Of a DNA stretch of 64,000 nucleotides, positions 42,039 through 51,071 are shown piece after piece (within the stretch, counting starts at the first letter, position 1; every line of letters begins with the position of its first letter). Made by a program: the position numbers and the translations under genes. Below the pieces are notes generated by a model. The model did no database searches. It worked only from the letters and a program-made list of their open reading frames with translations, and had not been told where the DNA came from. Source of the stretch: JBEKIK01 sp050013075 (GTDB lineage Bacteria; Planctomycetota; Planctomycetia; Pirellulales; Thermoguttaceae); contig JBEKFZ010000010.1 in the NCBI GenBank assembly GCA_050013075.1, forward strand, positions 12,787-76,786, given 5' to 3'.

Positions 42039-43478
42039 TTATTGCCGCGTGACAATCGTGGTCTCTCTGTTCTCCCTGACCATGAACAACGAATTATCGG
42101 CCACGTTCAGTAATGGACGATAGCAACTGGTCCCCAGGCACTTGGTCGACCGTCCGGGATACCAGACCAGATTGATCGCCAAACTCCAGGACTCATTGAT
42201 CTGCCCGTCGTCGCCCCTGCCTTGCTTCGGAATCAGGTAGTTAAACGAGTTTTGTATAGCCCAACTGCCGCCCAGCGGAACCCAGGCGTCGGCGCCGAAC
42301 AGGCCGTCGCCGTACCCGGTCATGCCGGCCCAAATTCGTCCGTTGCCGCCGTTCTGGAAATAGCGCCTGAAGTAAACCACGAATTGATCGGTGGGATTCA
42401 AAAAGGCGTTGACCAGGGCCGTTTTATTCGAGTTCATTATTGCCAATGTGTTCTGAACTCTGTCGCCCCCTATGCCGTAAGCCCCGGAATAGCCGACCTC
42501 GAAGTTTTCATTGAAAAGGTAGCCCGTTTCCGTGCGGATTTGTTTCAGATCCGATGTTTCGTAGTAGGTATCGTGCAGCAAATCGAAAACCACTCCCCAC
42601 TGCCACCCACAGCATTCCGCCCGGTTGAATACCCCTACGGTGAAAAAGTATTGATGCCGGTCGGCGGTCAAAATTGCGGATTGGTTCGTGTCGTCTATGG
42701 GAACGCTCTGCTGATAACCGGACAAGTTGTCTTGCAACGCGGCAAAACCGAGTTGATATCCGCATCCCCAGGGGTCGCCCAGCGGGGCGCCGAAATTCAG
42801 GCCTTCCGTGAATCCGAAGTTGCCGTTGCCGCCGCGGTCGCGCGGACCTTTGTACCCGTTGACTCCGGCGAAAATCGCCAGACTCCGCGGGCCGCTGCTC
42901 CAGACTGCCATCCAGGGGCAATCACAATCATTGCAATCTCCGCAGCATGAATCGTCGCCACAGCATGAACCAGGGCCGTCTTGTGGCGCAAAAGGGCCGT
43001 CCCCAGCCAACGGTTCGTATCGGGTCGTGCCGGGATCCTCGTCCACGCCCGCTGGGATCTCTCGCTGCGCAACTCGGATGTTTTTAGGCCGAGTATTAGC
43101 CGCCGAAGAAACACCCTCCGTCCGGACCCGGTTTGAGTTTTGATACGGCGATCGTTGGGCCGTACGATACTCGGCATCCTGATTTGCAACCGCATACTGA
43201 GAGCGTTGGGCATTCGAGCTATACTCTGCATCCTGACTTGAATTCGGATACGGCGACCACTTAAGTGCGTGAGATTCGTTATCCTGGACCGATGCCCCAG
43301 TCATTTGTTGTGGGGCTTTATTGTTGTGTAATACTTTTTGCCGCCACTCTGCTTTTGGAGGTGTCACGTCCGTCTCGGAATCATCGAAAACCGACTGGGC
43401 CGAGGCTATTGGACAAACCGCCATCAAACCTAATCCGATTACCGTTATTTTGGCAATCCAGTGTTTTATAAAAGACAT
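42039..43478 (-). CDS. Secreted Cys-rich outer-membrane-like beta-barrel protein
   Basis: 479 residues. Signal peptide about 1-28 (AKITVIGLGLMAVCPIASA). Residues 75-115 hold imperfect repeats of 'SQDAEYSSNAQRSQY'. A Cys-rich segment at 172-187 (SCCGDDSCCGDCNDCDCPW, seven Cys) precedes a beta-rich domain: 'SLAIFAGVNGYKGPRDRGGNGNFGFTEGLNF', 'YQLGFAALQDNLSG', 'SWSLAINLVWYPG'. This order is like planctomycete barrel families (BBP7/DUF6666-like, from memory). The start at 43478 has GAGG 7 bases upstream; 43484 is the alternative. The Cys-rich linker parallels that of the protein at 7245-8375. Confidence 0.72.
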   Translation of the reverse strand: MSFIKHWIAKITVIGLGLMAVCPIASAQSVFDDSETDVTPPKAEWRQKVLHNNKAPQQMTGASVQDNESHALKWSPYPNSSQDAEYSSNAQRSQYAVANQDAEYRTAQRSPYQNSNRVRTEGVSSAANTRPKNIRVAQREIPAGVDEDPGTTRYEPLAGDGPFAPQDGPGSCCGDDSCCGDCNDCDCPWMAVWSSGPRSLAIFAGVNGYKGPRDRGGNGNFGFTEGLNFGAPLGDPWGCGYQLGFAALQDNLSGYQQSVPIDDTNQSAILTADRHQYFFTVGVFNRAECCGWQWGVVFDLLHDTYYETSDLKQIRTETGYLFNENFEVGYSGAYGIGGDRVQNTLAIMNSNKTALVNAFLNPTDQFVVYFRRYFQNGGNGRIWAGMTGYGDGLFGADAWVPLGGSWAIQNSFNYLIPKQGRGDDGQINESWSLAINLVWYPGRSTKCLGTSCYRPLLNVADNSLFMVRENRETTIVTRQ

Positions 43479-44223
43479 GTCCATACCTCAAAAATTGGGG
43501 TAGCCTATGAACCAAACATATTCCAGTCCTTGCCGACACAGAATATCGGGCCTATTTAATCAGAACTTTTGGAAAAGTTGAAAAAAACGGAATAGTTTGC
43601 GCAGATTGCCAAGATTGCGCAGCCAACAAACTGCTTACGGTTTCGCGATATGCCAACAAAATGCTGTTTTCTTGATATAGATACAATTGCCAACTCAAAC
43701 ATGCGTCTAAGCGCAGGTTTGAATTAGAATTGGTATAAGATCGGGGTGGGCTCTAAATGCGGTAACGAACGTAAAACGTAAGCCACGTCTGATTGGACTC
43801 GTTGAAAATGCCGTTGTCCCAAACCTCATCTATGCCATAAGGTTCATAAGAATTAAACCAGCAATTTCCGGGCTTTGACTCCGCGGATCCCGCTTTATCG
43901 CTCAAAGCTTGTATCAGATAGTTAATGATCTTGGTACTAAGAGCCTATCTCAAAACAATATTCGTCATTCTGAGCGAAGCGAAGAATCTAGAAGAACCCA
44001 ATGGCAAAAATGGGTAAATGGGGCTGCAACCGAGATCCTTCACTACGTTCAGGATGACTTTTGGGATAGGCTCTAAATGATTTTATTTCACATGCCTTTC
44101 CATTCAGCCCAAAACCCCTAACATATCTTGACCAAAGACAACTCATTTAGAATAATCCGCCGATTTGATTGTTTTAGCAGTGTCCAGGGGCAATATGGGT
44201 CCGATTCATCGAGGTGTAGTGCA
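43479..44223. other. Long divergent intergenic region
   Basis: About 745 bases. Holds a partial ACGGTTTCGCGAT palindrome (near 43625), a MITE-like element at 43939-44075 and otherwise AT-rich sequence. No gene that I can support. Confidence 0.55.
43939..44075. repeat. MITE-like inverted-repeat element
   Basis: Terminal arms AAGAGCCTATCTCAAAA and TTTTGGGATAGGCTCTA pair with two mismatches. The interior has the TCATTCTGAGCGAAGCGAAG motif and its degenerate inverse near GATCCTTCACTACGTTCAGG. One arm recurs at 316-334. Confidence 0.75.
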
Positions 44224-44811
44224 ATGATTTCCGGCCGCCTTTTTCTGCCGACTGCGTCTATTCTTATTATTTCGCTAATAGGCGGTTGCCAATCGCCGTA
44301 TAAGTCCGACCAGGGCGCACTTTTAGGCGGCGTGTTGGGCGCAGGCACCGGAGCAGCAATCGGTTCCGCTTGCCACAACCCATTGGCCGGCGCTGCCATT
44401 GGCGCCGGAGTCGGCACGATCACCGGCGCTGCCGTTGGCAGCGCACTGGACGAGCAGGATGCCAGAAACCGCGCTATGATCGCTCAGCAACTTGGACGAC
44501 AAGTTTCCGGCAATCCGGTAACGATCCCCGACGTAATCAACATGACCAGGGCCGGCGTGGATGAAGAACTCATCGTCAACCACGTCCGCATACACGGCGT
44601 GGCTGCTCCGCTACAAGCCCAAGACGTCATCGTTCTACAGCAGCAGGGCGTAAGCAAGCGAGTTATCGCCACCATGCAGGAACCGCCGGTTGTCCAACCT
44701 CAGCCCATGGTTATCCAGCAGGCGCCGCCTCCGGCGGTGATCGTGGAGGAATATCCGTATGGGCGTCCATACCCGGGACCGCCCTACTATTACTATCGCC
44801 GGCATTGGTAA
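44224..44811 (+). CDS. Glycine-zipper lipoprotein
   Basis: 195 residues. Lipoprotein signal: ASILIISLIGGC with Cys21 as the lipidation site. Residues 31-75 form a glycine zipper ('GALLGGVLGAGTGAAIGSAC', 'GAAIGAGVGTITGAAVGSAL'), as in SlyB- and YmgG-like outer-membrane lipoproteins. A helical domain 'VTIPDVINMTRAGVDEELIVNHVRIHGV' follows, then a Pro/Tyr-rich tail. It probably sits at the outer membrane. The start at 44224 has GAGGTG upstream; the open frame to 44128 has no support. Confidence 0.8.
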   Translation: MISGRLFLPTASILIISLIGGCQSPYKSDQGALLGGVLGAGTGAAIGSACHNPLAGAAIGAGVGTITGAAVGSALDEQDARNRAMIAQQLGRQVSGNPVTIPDVINMTRAGVDEELIVNHVRIHGVAAPLQAQDVIVLQQQGVSKRVIATMQEPPVVQPQPMVIQQAPPPAVIVEEYPYGRPYPGPPYYYYRRHW

Positions 44812-44937
44812 ATGACGTTCTGCCATTAACACGTCGGTGTAACAATTCGTCTCAAACGGCGGCATTCACTCTCTCTGTGGGGCTATTCATTCCGGCCTCA
44901 TTTGACCGTATGATAGAGGCTTATACAAGGTTCTATC

Positions 44938-47316
44938 ATGCACCGCGTCCCCCACGACAATCTGGAAACCTTTTTACCCCGGTTCTCCCTGACGGAATTT
45001 CGCCACGGTCAAAAGGAAGTCATATCGGCCGTGCTCGCCGGGCAGGATTGCCTGTGCGTGATGCCGACCGGCGGGGGAAAAAGCCTCTGTTATCAATTGC
45101 CCGCCGTTGTCCTCGATGGTTTAACGCTCGTCGTTTCGCCGCTTATCGCCTTGATGAAAGATCAGGTCGATCAGCTCCACGCCCTGGGGCTGCCGGTTAC
45201 TTTCATCAACAGCACAATTTCGCTTGCCGAGCAGAACAACAGGCTCTTGCGCATGGCGGCCGGCGAATATCGAATGGTCTACGTCGTGCCCGAACGCTTT
45301 CGATCCGGCAAGTTTATCGACGCCGTGCGGGCGGTGGGAATCAAATTGCTGGCCGTCGACGAGGCGCACTGCATCAGTCAGTGGGGGCACGATTTCCGTC
45401 CCGACTACGCCCGGCTGGGCTATTTCCGGCGGATTCTCGGCAATCCGGCCGCCATTGCCCTTACGGCCACCGCCACCGACAATGTCCGCCGCGACATCAT
45501 CGAACAACTCGATCTACGCGAGCCGCGAACCTTCATCACCGGTTTCGAAAGGCCCAACCTTTTTTACCAGGTCTTCGCGCCCCGGGGTGAACGCCAAAAA
45601 ACCGAAATGCTTTTGCAGTTTCTCGGCGAAACGCCCGGCCCGGGCATCATCTACACCTCGACCCGCAAACGCGCCGAGGAAGTCGCCCAACTGCTCGCGG
45701 CCCAAACCAAGCGCCGAGTTGCCGTGTATCATGCCGGCATGTTGCCCGACCAACGCCGCTTGGCCCAAGACGCTTTCATGGACAGCCGCTCTGATATCGT
45801 GGTTGCCACAAACGCCTTTGGCATGGGCATCGATAAGGCCGACGTCCGATCCGTGGTGCACTATAACATTCCAGGCAGCCTGGAAGCCTACTATCAGGAA
45901 GCCGGTCGCGCCGGCCGCGACGGGCTTGATTCGCGTTGCCTGATGCTCTATAGCGGCTCTGACATCTACATCCAAAGATTTTTTATCGACAGCGCCTATC
46001 CCGATCGCGAGTATGTGGCCCAGGTGTACGATTTTCTTCGCGGACTTAACGACGACCCAATCGAACTCACGCAACAAGAGGTCAAAGAAACCCTCGGCTT
46101 ATCCTTAAGCGCCGAGGGCGTAGGCAACTGCGAACAACTCTTGGAAAAAGCCGGCGTTTTGGAACGTCTTATGTCCTCGCAAAACCTGGCCTCCATCCGC
46201 ATCGACAGCGACCTGCCCACGCTGGTCGATCTGCTGCCCAAACAGGCCAAGGTGCAGCGCAAAGTGCTCCGCGCGGTCGAACGCCTGGTGGGCACGCGCC
46301 GGCAGGAATTGATCCCGTTTTCCCCCAATCGCCTGGCGGTCGGTGATGAAATAGATCAACCCTCGCTATTGCACGCCTTGCACGAACTCAATCGCCTGGA
46401 GGCGTTCACGTTCATTCCGCCCTTTCGCGGCCGGGCGATTCGCATGGTCCGCCGCGACCTGCCCTTCGATAAACTCGACATCGACTTCGCGGCCCTGGAA
46501 CTTCGCAAATCCTCGGAATTGGAAAAACTCAACCGGATAGTGGCTTTTGCCCTTAACGGCTCCTGCCGTCAGCAGGAAATTCTCCGCTATTTCGGCGAAA
46601 AAGATCCCAATCGCTGCGGGCATTGCGATAACTGCGGGAAATCTACCGCCGATCAGCGAATCCCCAGTGGAAAGTCGCTCGAAGCCGTGCGCATGGCGCT
46701 TAGCGGTGTTGCCCGCACCCAGGCCCGCTTCGCCTGCGGGAAAAATGTTATTGCGCAGATGCTTTGCGGATCGGCCGACGCCAAGGTTAAAAAACTGGGC
46801 CTGGATCGGCTGAGCACTTTCGGCCTGCTTAAGCATTTAAAGCAGCCGGAGGTCGTCATGCTGATCGACGCCCTGATTTCATTAGGCTGTTTGCACCAAG
46901 AGGAGATTGAAAAATTCCGGCCCGTGGTAAAACTTACCGACTTCGGCAGCGAGGTGATGAAGGCTAAAACCCAGCTTCAGAATCTACTGCCGATTTCGGC
47001 GGAACTATTCCAGAAAATCCACGGTGACGCGATAATCATTTCCGAATTGCCCCAGGGTGTAAAAAAATCCGCCCCCGCAATATCGCACAAAAACGATGCT
47101 GAACTATTAGATGCCTTGAAGCGCTGGCGTTTGGAAATCGCCGACGAGGCCGGCATTCCCGCTTATTGCATCCTTCACAACAGCGTCTTGAATGAATTGG
47201 TAAGCCAACGCCCGAAAACCACAACTGAATTGCTCACGATTAACGGCATCGGCCCGGTAAAGCTAAAACAATTCGGCCAATCTTTGCTGGAAATTATTGC
47301 CGAATATGCCGTTTAG
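44938..47316 (+). CDS. recQ: RecQ-family ATP-dependent DNA helicase
   Basis: 792 residues. Unwinds DNA 3'-5' in recombination and repair. Helicase motifs: MPTGGGKSLCYQLPA (Walker A, about 42-56), VDEAHCISQWGHDFRPDY (DEAH plus RecQ aromatic loop), 'IIYTSTRKRAEEVAQLL', 'DIVVATNAFGMGIDKADVRSVVHYNIPGSLEAYYQEAGRAGRDG'. A winged-helix-like part precedes the zinc site CRQQEI...CGHCDNCG (about 559-567), then an RQC-like part and a C-terminal HRDC domain ('ALKRWRLEIADEAGIPAYCILHNSVLNELV'). The long spacer before the zinc site differs from E. coli RecQ but occurs in other bacterial RecQ forms. AAGG lies 7 bases before the ATG. Confidence 0.94.
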   Translation: MHRVPHDNLETFLPRFSLTEFRHGQKEVISAVLAGQDCLCVMPTGGGKSLCYQLPAVVLDGLTLVVSPLIALMKDQVDQLHALGLPVTFINSTISLAEQNNRLLRMAAGEYRMVYVVPERFRSGKFIDAVRAVGIKLLAVDEAHCISQWGHDFRPDYARLGYFRRILGNPAAIALTATATDNVRRDIIEQLDLREPRTFITGFERPNLFYQVFAPRGERQKTEMLLQFLGETPGPGIIYTSTRKRAEEVAQLLAAQTKRRVAVYHAGMLPDQRRLAQDAFMDSRSDIVVATNAFGMGIDKADVRSVVHYNIPGSLEAYYQEAGRAGRDGLDSRCLMLYSGSDIYIQRFFIDSAYPDREYVAQVYDFLRGLNDDPIELTQQEVKETLGLSLSAEGVGNCEQLLEKAGVLERLMSSQNLASIRIDSDLPTLVDLLPKQAKVQRKVLRAVERLVGTRRQELIPFSPNRLAVGDEIDQPSLLHALHELNRLEAFTFIPPFRGRAIRMVRRDLPFDKLDIDFAALELRKSSELEKLNRIVAFALNGSCRQQEILRYFGEKDPNRCGHCDNCGKSTADQRIPSGKSLEAVRMALSGVARTQARFACGKNVIAQMLCGSADAKVKKLGLDRLSTFGLLKHLKQPEVVMLIDALISLGCLHQEEIEKFRPVVKLTDFGSEVMKAKTQLQNLLPISAELFQKIHGDAIIISELPQGVKKSAPAISHKNDAELLDALKRWRLEIADEAGIPAYCILHNSVLNELVSQRPKTTTELLTINGIGPVKLKQFGQSLLEIIAEYAV

Positions 47317-47511
47317 GATAAGACATATATCCTAAATTGTTTATATTTGCTAACAAACCTCTTGCGGTTTCGCGATTTACCCAATAGAGGGGAAGGCATC
47401 GCTATTTCCGCACATCTCGATACAATTCATGGGGTAGATTTTAAAAACTCAATGTTCCTTCCCCATTATTAAAACCGACCCGGCAACGGCCGGCATAGGG
47501 ATGATTAGTCA

Positions 47512-49416
47512 ATGGAAGATCGAAAAGACAAAAATCATTTGCCGCCGCCTCCCGGCAAACCGCTGCCGAAGCCGGTCCGCGGCAATTCGGCTATTTGGGT
47601 GTTTCTAATACTAGCGGTCGTGATCGCTCTGGTGTACTATAACTCCGACCGCACAAAACGCTCCGAAATCACTTACGGCGATTTCCGTATTCAACTGGAC
47701 AAAAAAAATATCGCCAAGGTAAAGGTCCAGGGTTCGACGGCCTATGGCGAATTCAAAACTCCGCCGGGCAAATTGGAACCGAAATTCGTTGCCATCTTGC
47801 CGCCTTATGCCTCGATCGACGAGAACCTGGACTACCAACTCCGCGGACAACTCGGGACCAACTATGAAGTTGCCGAACCTAGCGACAATACCTTTACGGT
47901 GCTCTCGGTTTATCTGCTGGTCTCCATCGCGATGATTGCCGGATTGTGGTTCATGTTCCGCAGGGCCAGGGATTCCATCTTCACCGGCGGACTGATGGGC
48001 GGATTCAGCAAGAGCGGCGCACGCCGCTACGATGCCAGCGACAAATCTGTCACCTTCAAGGACGTTGCCGGCCTGGAAGGCGTCAAGCACGAATTGGAAG
48101 AGGTCGTGGAATTCCTGAAAAACCCGCAAAAATTCCAGCGCCTAGGCGCTCGCGTGCCCAAGGGCATTCTGCTCATGGGTCCGCCCGGCGCCGGCAAGAC
48201 CCTGCTTGCCCGGGCAGTGGCCGGCGAGGCCGAAGTACCTTTCTTCTCCATCAACGGATCCGAATTCATCCAGATGTTCGTGGGCGTGGGCGCCGGCCGG
48301 GTCCGCGATTTGTTCAACACCGCCAAGGAAAACGCCCCGGCCATTCTGTTCATCGATGAAATCGACGCCGTCGGACGCCATCGCGGGGCGGGCGTGGGCG
48401 GCGGTCACGACGAACGCGAGCAAACCCTAAACCAAATCCTCAGCGAAATGGATGGGTTCACCCAAACCGAATCGGTGATCGTCATGGCCGCGTCCAACCG
48501 CCCGGACGTGCTCGATCCGGCCCTCTTGCGCCCGGGCCGCTTCGACCGCCACATTACCGTCGATCGCCCCAATCTCAAGGGCCGCCTGGCCATATTCCAA
48601 GTCCATTCCCGCGACGTGCCCTTGGACCCCGACGTGAACCTGGAGACGCTGGCTGCCGGCACCGTGGGCCTGACCGGCGCCGATATCCGCAACCTGGTAA
48701 ACGAAGCCGCGCTCTGGGCCAGCCGGAACGACGAAAAAAACGTCGATATGGCCGACTTCGAATACGCCCGCGACAAAGTCCTCATGGGCGCGAAACGCGA
48801 CGAGGTTCTAACGGGCAAGGAAAAGTCCATGACCGCGTATCACGAGTCCGGCCACACCCTGTTGGCCTGGCTTATGCCCTCCGGCGACCGCGTGCACAAA
48901 GTCTCCATCATTCCCCGCGGCCGATCCTTAGGCGCCACGCAACTCCTGCCCGAGGAAGACCGGCTGAACATCAGCGAATCGGAATTGCACATCCGCCTGG
49001 TGATCGGATTGGGAGGCCGGGCCGCCGAAAAAATGATTTTCAACGAGTTCAGCGCAGGCGCCGAAAACGATCTGAACAACGTCACCCAACTCGCACGGCG
49101 CATGGTCACCTACTGGGGCATGAGCGATCGGCTGGGCCCGGTAGCCTTCCGCGACAGCGAGGATCACCCCTTCCTGGGCAAGGAGATGACCGAGCCTCGC
49201 CGCTACAGCGAACACACCGCCCAACTGATCGACGAGGAAATTTCCCGTATTCTGCACGAGGCCTCGGACAAGGCCTTTGATATTCTCACGCGCAACCGCG
49301 ATAAACTCGAGGCCCTGGCCAAAGCACTGGAAAAATCCGAAACCCTGGACGAAACCGACATCGAAGAACTAATCGGCCCAGCCGCCCACAAGCAAAACGG
49401 CGTGGAAGCAAAATAA
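47512..49416 (+). CDS. ftsH: ATP-dependent zinc metalloprotease FtsH
   Basis: 634 residues. Membrane-bound hexameric AAA protease that degrades damaged membrane proteins and regulators. Two membrane segments (about 25-43 and 128-148) enclose a periplasmic domain. AAA motifs: Walker A GPPGAGKT (223-230), pore loop MFVGVGA, Walker B ILFIDEIDAVG, 'RPDVLDPALLRPGRFDR'. The protease site is HESGH (444-448) with the third zinc ligand near Asp520 in GAENDLNNVT. The Pro-rich N-terminus ('PPPPGKPLPKP') is common in planctomycete copies. A MITE-like element begins at the base after the stop codon. Confidence 0.96.
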   Translation: MEDRKDKNHLPPPPGKPLPKPVRGNSAIWVFLILAVVIALVYYNSDRTKRSEITYGDFRIQLDKKNIAKVKVQGSTAYGEFKTPPGKLEPKFVAILPPYASIDENLDYQLRGQLGTNYEVAEPSDNTFTVLSVYLLVSIAMIAGLWFMFRRARDSIFTGGLMGGFSKSGARRYDASDKSVTFKDVAGLEGVKHELEEVVEFLKNPQKFQRLGARVPKGILLMGPPGAGKTLLARAVAGEAEVPFFSINGSEFIQMFVGVGAGRVRDLFNTAKENAPAILFIDEIDAVGRHRGAGVGGGHDEREQTLNQILSEMDGFTQTESVIVMAASNRPDVLDPALLRPGRFDRHITVDRPNLKGRLAIFQVHSRDVPLDPDVNLETLAAGTVGLTGADIRNLVNEAALWASRNDEKNVDMADFEYARDKVLMGAKRDEVLTGKEKSMTAYHESGHTLLAWLMPSGDRVHKVSIIPRGRSLGATQLLPEEDRLNISESELHIRLVIGLGGRAAEKMIFNEFSAGAENDLNNVTQLARRMVTYWGMSDRLGPVAFRDSEDHPFLGKEMTEPRRYSEHTAQLIDEEISRILHEASDKAFDILTRNRDKLEALAKALEKSETLDETDIEELIGPAAHKQNGVEAK

Positions 49417-49592
49417 TTATAACTGGACTTTTGCATATTGGTCCCCTCGCCCTTTGGGAGAGGGGGTAGGGGTGAGGGCATGGGAAGCACATAAGCAACT
49501 CAAACCTTTTTTCAGCCAACAGCCCTCACCCTAGCCCTCTCCCGGAGGGAGAGGGGATTTCCATTTTGAAATTTGCAAAAGTCCAATTATAA
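49417..49592. repeat. MITE-like element directly after ftsH
   Basis: 176 bases with terminal inverted repeats TTATAACTGGACTTTTGCA and TGCAAAAGTCCAATTATAA (one mismatch). The interior holds the widespread GAGGGGGTAGGGGTGAGGG motif and its inverse CCCTCACCCTAGCCCTCTCC. No coding sequence. Confidence 0.85.
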
Positions 49593-49637
49593 AAAACACG
49601 CTTTTCGATTCCTCGGAATACGCGGAAATCACACACC

Positions 49638-50381
49638 ATGCCTCAGCGACAAGACATCGACTTCATCCTTCGACACTGGCCTTTTCAACCGGGAGTAGTC
49701 AGCGCTCGGTTTGCCGAAGCCTCCGACGGCCGCAAAGTAATGCAAATGCGAATCGAGATGGGCCTGCTGCAAATGGAAACCGTCGGCCGGCCGGACGGCC
49801 AGCGCCCCGGCGGGGCTAAAACCTATCTCGATTATCTCAACGCCCAACTTGTCCGCCGTGGCGAGTCTTTCGCACTGACCGACGAAAACCGCATGGAAAT
49901 CGATCGTGAATTCTTGCAGTTTTATCACCGGCGGATTTGCTGCCTGGCGTTGCGAGAGTTTCGCCGGGCAGTTGCCGACGCCGATCATACCCTGGCCCTG
50001 ATGGATTTCGTCGCCCATTGGTCGACCGACCCGGAATGGACCCTTTCTCACGAGCAGTACCGGCCGTTTGTCATTTTCCACCGCGCACAGGCCGCCACCT
50101 TGGCCGAAGTGCAAGACTCCAATCCCCAAGCGGCCGTGGAAGAAATCAACCGTGCCCTGGATCGCATTCGGGAAATGTACGCCAAGCTCGAGGCCGAAGA
50201 ACGATTCGATCAAGACGAGTTGGTCGGCCAATTAACACAACTCAAAGAGTCCTTGCGCAAGGAGTACGGCCTGGGCCCGACTCTTATCGAACAACTGGAC
50301 GACGCCGTAGCCACCGAACAATACGAACGCGCCGCCCGGTTGCGCGACGAAATCGCCCGCCGGCATACCGGGCAATGTTAG
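49638..50381 (+). CDS. Protein with C-terminal UVR (UvrB/UvrC) motif
   Basis: 247 residues, soluble. The N-terminal two-thirds ('MPQRQDIDFILRHWPFQPGV', 'VMQMRIEMGLLQMETVGRPDG', 'YLDYLNAQLVRRGESFALTDE') is a conserved planctomycete-type domain without known role. The last 40 residues 'LIEQLDDAVATEQYERAARLRDEIARR' are a UVR motif, used for coiled-coil contact in UvrB-UvrC and in McsA. It may pair with a Clp/McsB-like or repair protein; no partner is adjacent. Confidence 0.75.
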   Translation: MPQRQDIDFILRHWPFQPGVVSARFAEASDGRKVMQMRIEMGLLQMETVGRPDGQRPGGAKTYLDYLNAQLVRRGESFALTDENRMEIDREFLQFYHRRICCLALREFRRAVADADHTLALMDFVAHWSTDPEWTLSHEQYRPFVIFHRAQAATLAEVQDSNPQAAVEEINRALDRIREMYAKLEAEERFDQDELVGQLTQLKESLRKEYGLGPTLIEQLDDAVATEQYERAARLRDEIARRHTGQC

Positions 50382-50411
50382 TAGTCAATAATGCCACATT
50401 CATTGTTTAGC

Positions 50412-50429
50412 CCCGGAGCTTGCTCCGGG
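50412..50429. terminator. Hairpin between convergent genes
   Basis: Perfect stem CCCGGAGC / GCTCCGGG with a TT loop, in the 83-base gap between the converging UVR-motif and retropepsin-like genes. A T run is lacking, so terminator function is only likely. Confidence 0.5.
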
Positions 50430-50464
50430 TGCATTTGCCACAATTAAAAATGTTTGATGCTACA

Positions 50465-50914
50465 TTATTTACTATCGGAGAAAAACAAATCGATCATCTG
50501 TTCGCCGCCGTGATCGGGATTGCCCATAAGCCGTTGCCCGACGGGATCAACCACGAAATCCAATGATTCCAGCGGAATCTGGCCGATCAGCACCGGACAT
50601 TCGTCGGCAACCTCCACTACTTCGCTCAGGCAATCCCTTCCTTGCACAGTCAATCGAACAGCTTCGTAGATGCCGAATGAAACGATTCCCGTTGGGGTGC
50701 GAGCAGTTCGAGAGCGGTGTTGCCGCAATCCTAGTTGCTGAACCAGTTTTCGCGGAAGTGAAAGGAATGTGGCGTCGGTATCGACCAAGGCTTCGGAAAT
50801 TTCAGCCGCGCGAACATTCTCTTTTGGAATACTGCCTCGCTGAGCATCATAAATGTCTTGCAGGTTCTCTATTAGCGCGGAAACAACAACTTTTCCCATT
50901 GCGGTGGTCTCCAT
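50465..50914 (-). CDS. Retropepsin-like (clan AA) aspartic protease-type protein
   Basis: 149 residues, the size of a single-lobe aspartic protease that works as a dimer. The active-site stretch reads ALVDTDATFLSLPRKLVQQLGL; family members have DTG-A-T, so the Gly is replaced by Asp here. Later parts 'GIVSFGIYEAVRLTVQGRDCLSEVVEV' and 'PVLIGQIPLESLDFVVDPVGQRL' match the family's second half ('LLG...LE.L.L.VD...'). The start at 50914 has GAGGAG 7 bases upstream. Proteolytic activity is uncertain because of the DTD motif. Confidence 0.72.
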   Translation of the reverse strand: METTAMGKVVVSALIENLQDIYDAQRGSIPKENVRAAEISEALVDTDATFLSLPRKLVQQLGLRQHRSRTARTPTGIVSFGIYEAVRLTVQGRDCLSEVVEVADECPVLIGQIPLESLDFVVDPVGQRLMGNPDHGGEQMIDLFFSDSK

Positions 50915-51071
50915 TGCATCACTCCTCATTAAATTCATGTATACCTTTTAAGTTTATCAAATTATACCCCAATAGTCAATTTACGTGTATGACCAATAAT
51001 CCTATATAATGATTGGGGCGACGGTTCAATGTCGGCCCAGCAAAATGAACGAATACGAGGCAAGAAATCCA

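Noticed and set aside
43479..44223. Search for a small gene or prophage remnant in the longest gap
   Set aside because: Only a MITE-like element and AT-rich sequence were found; no frame with coding character or ribosome binding site.
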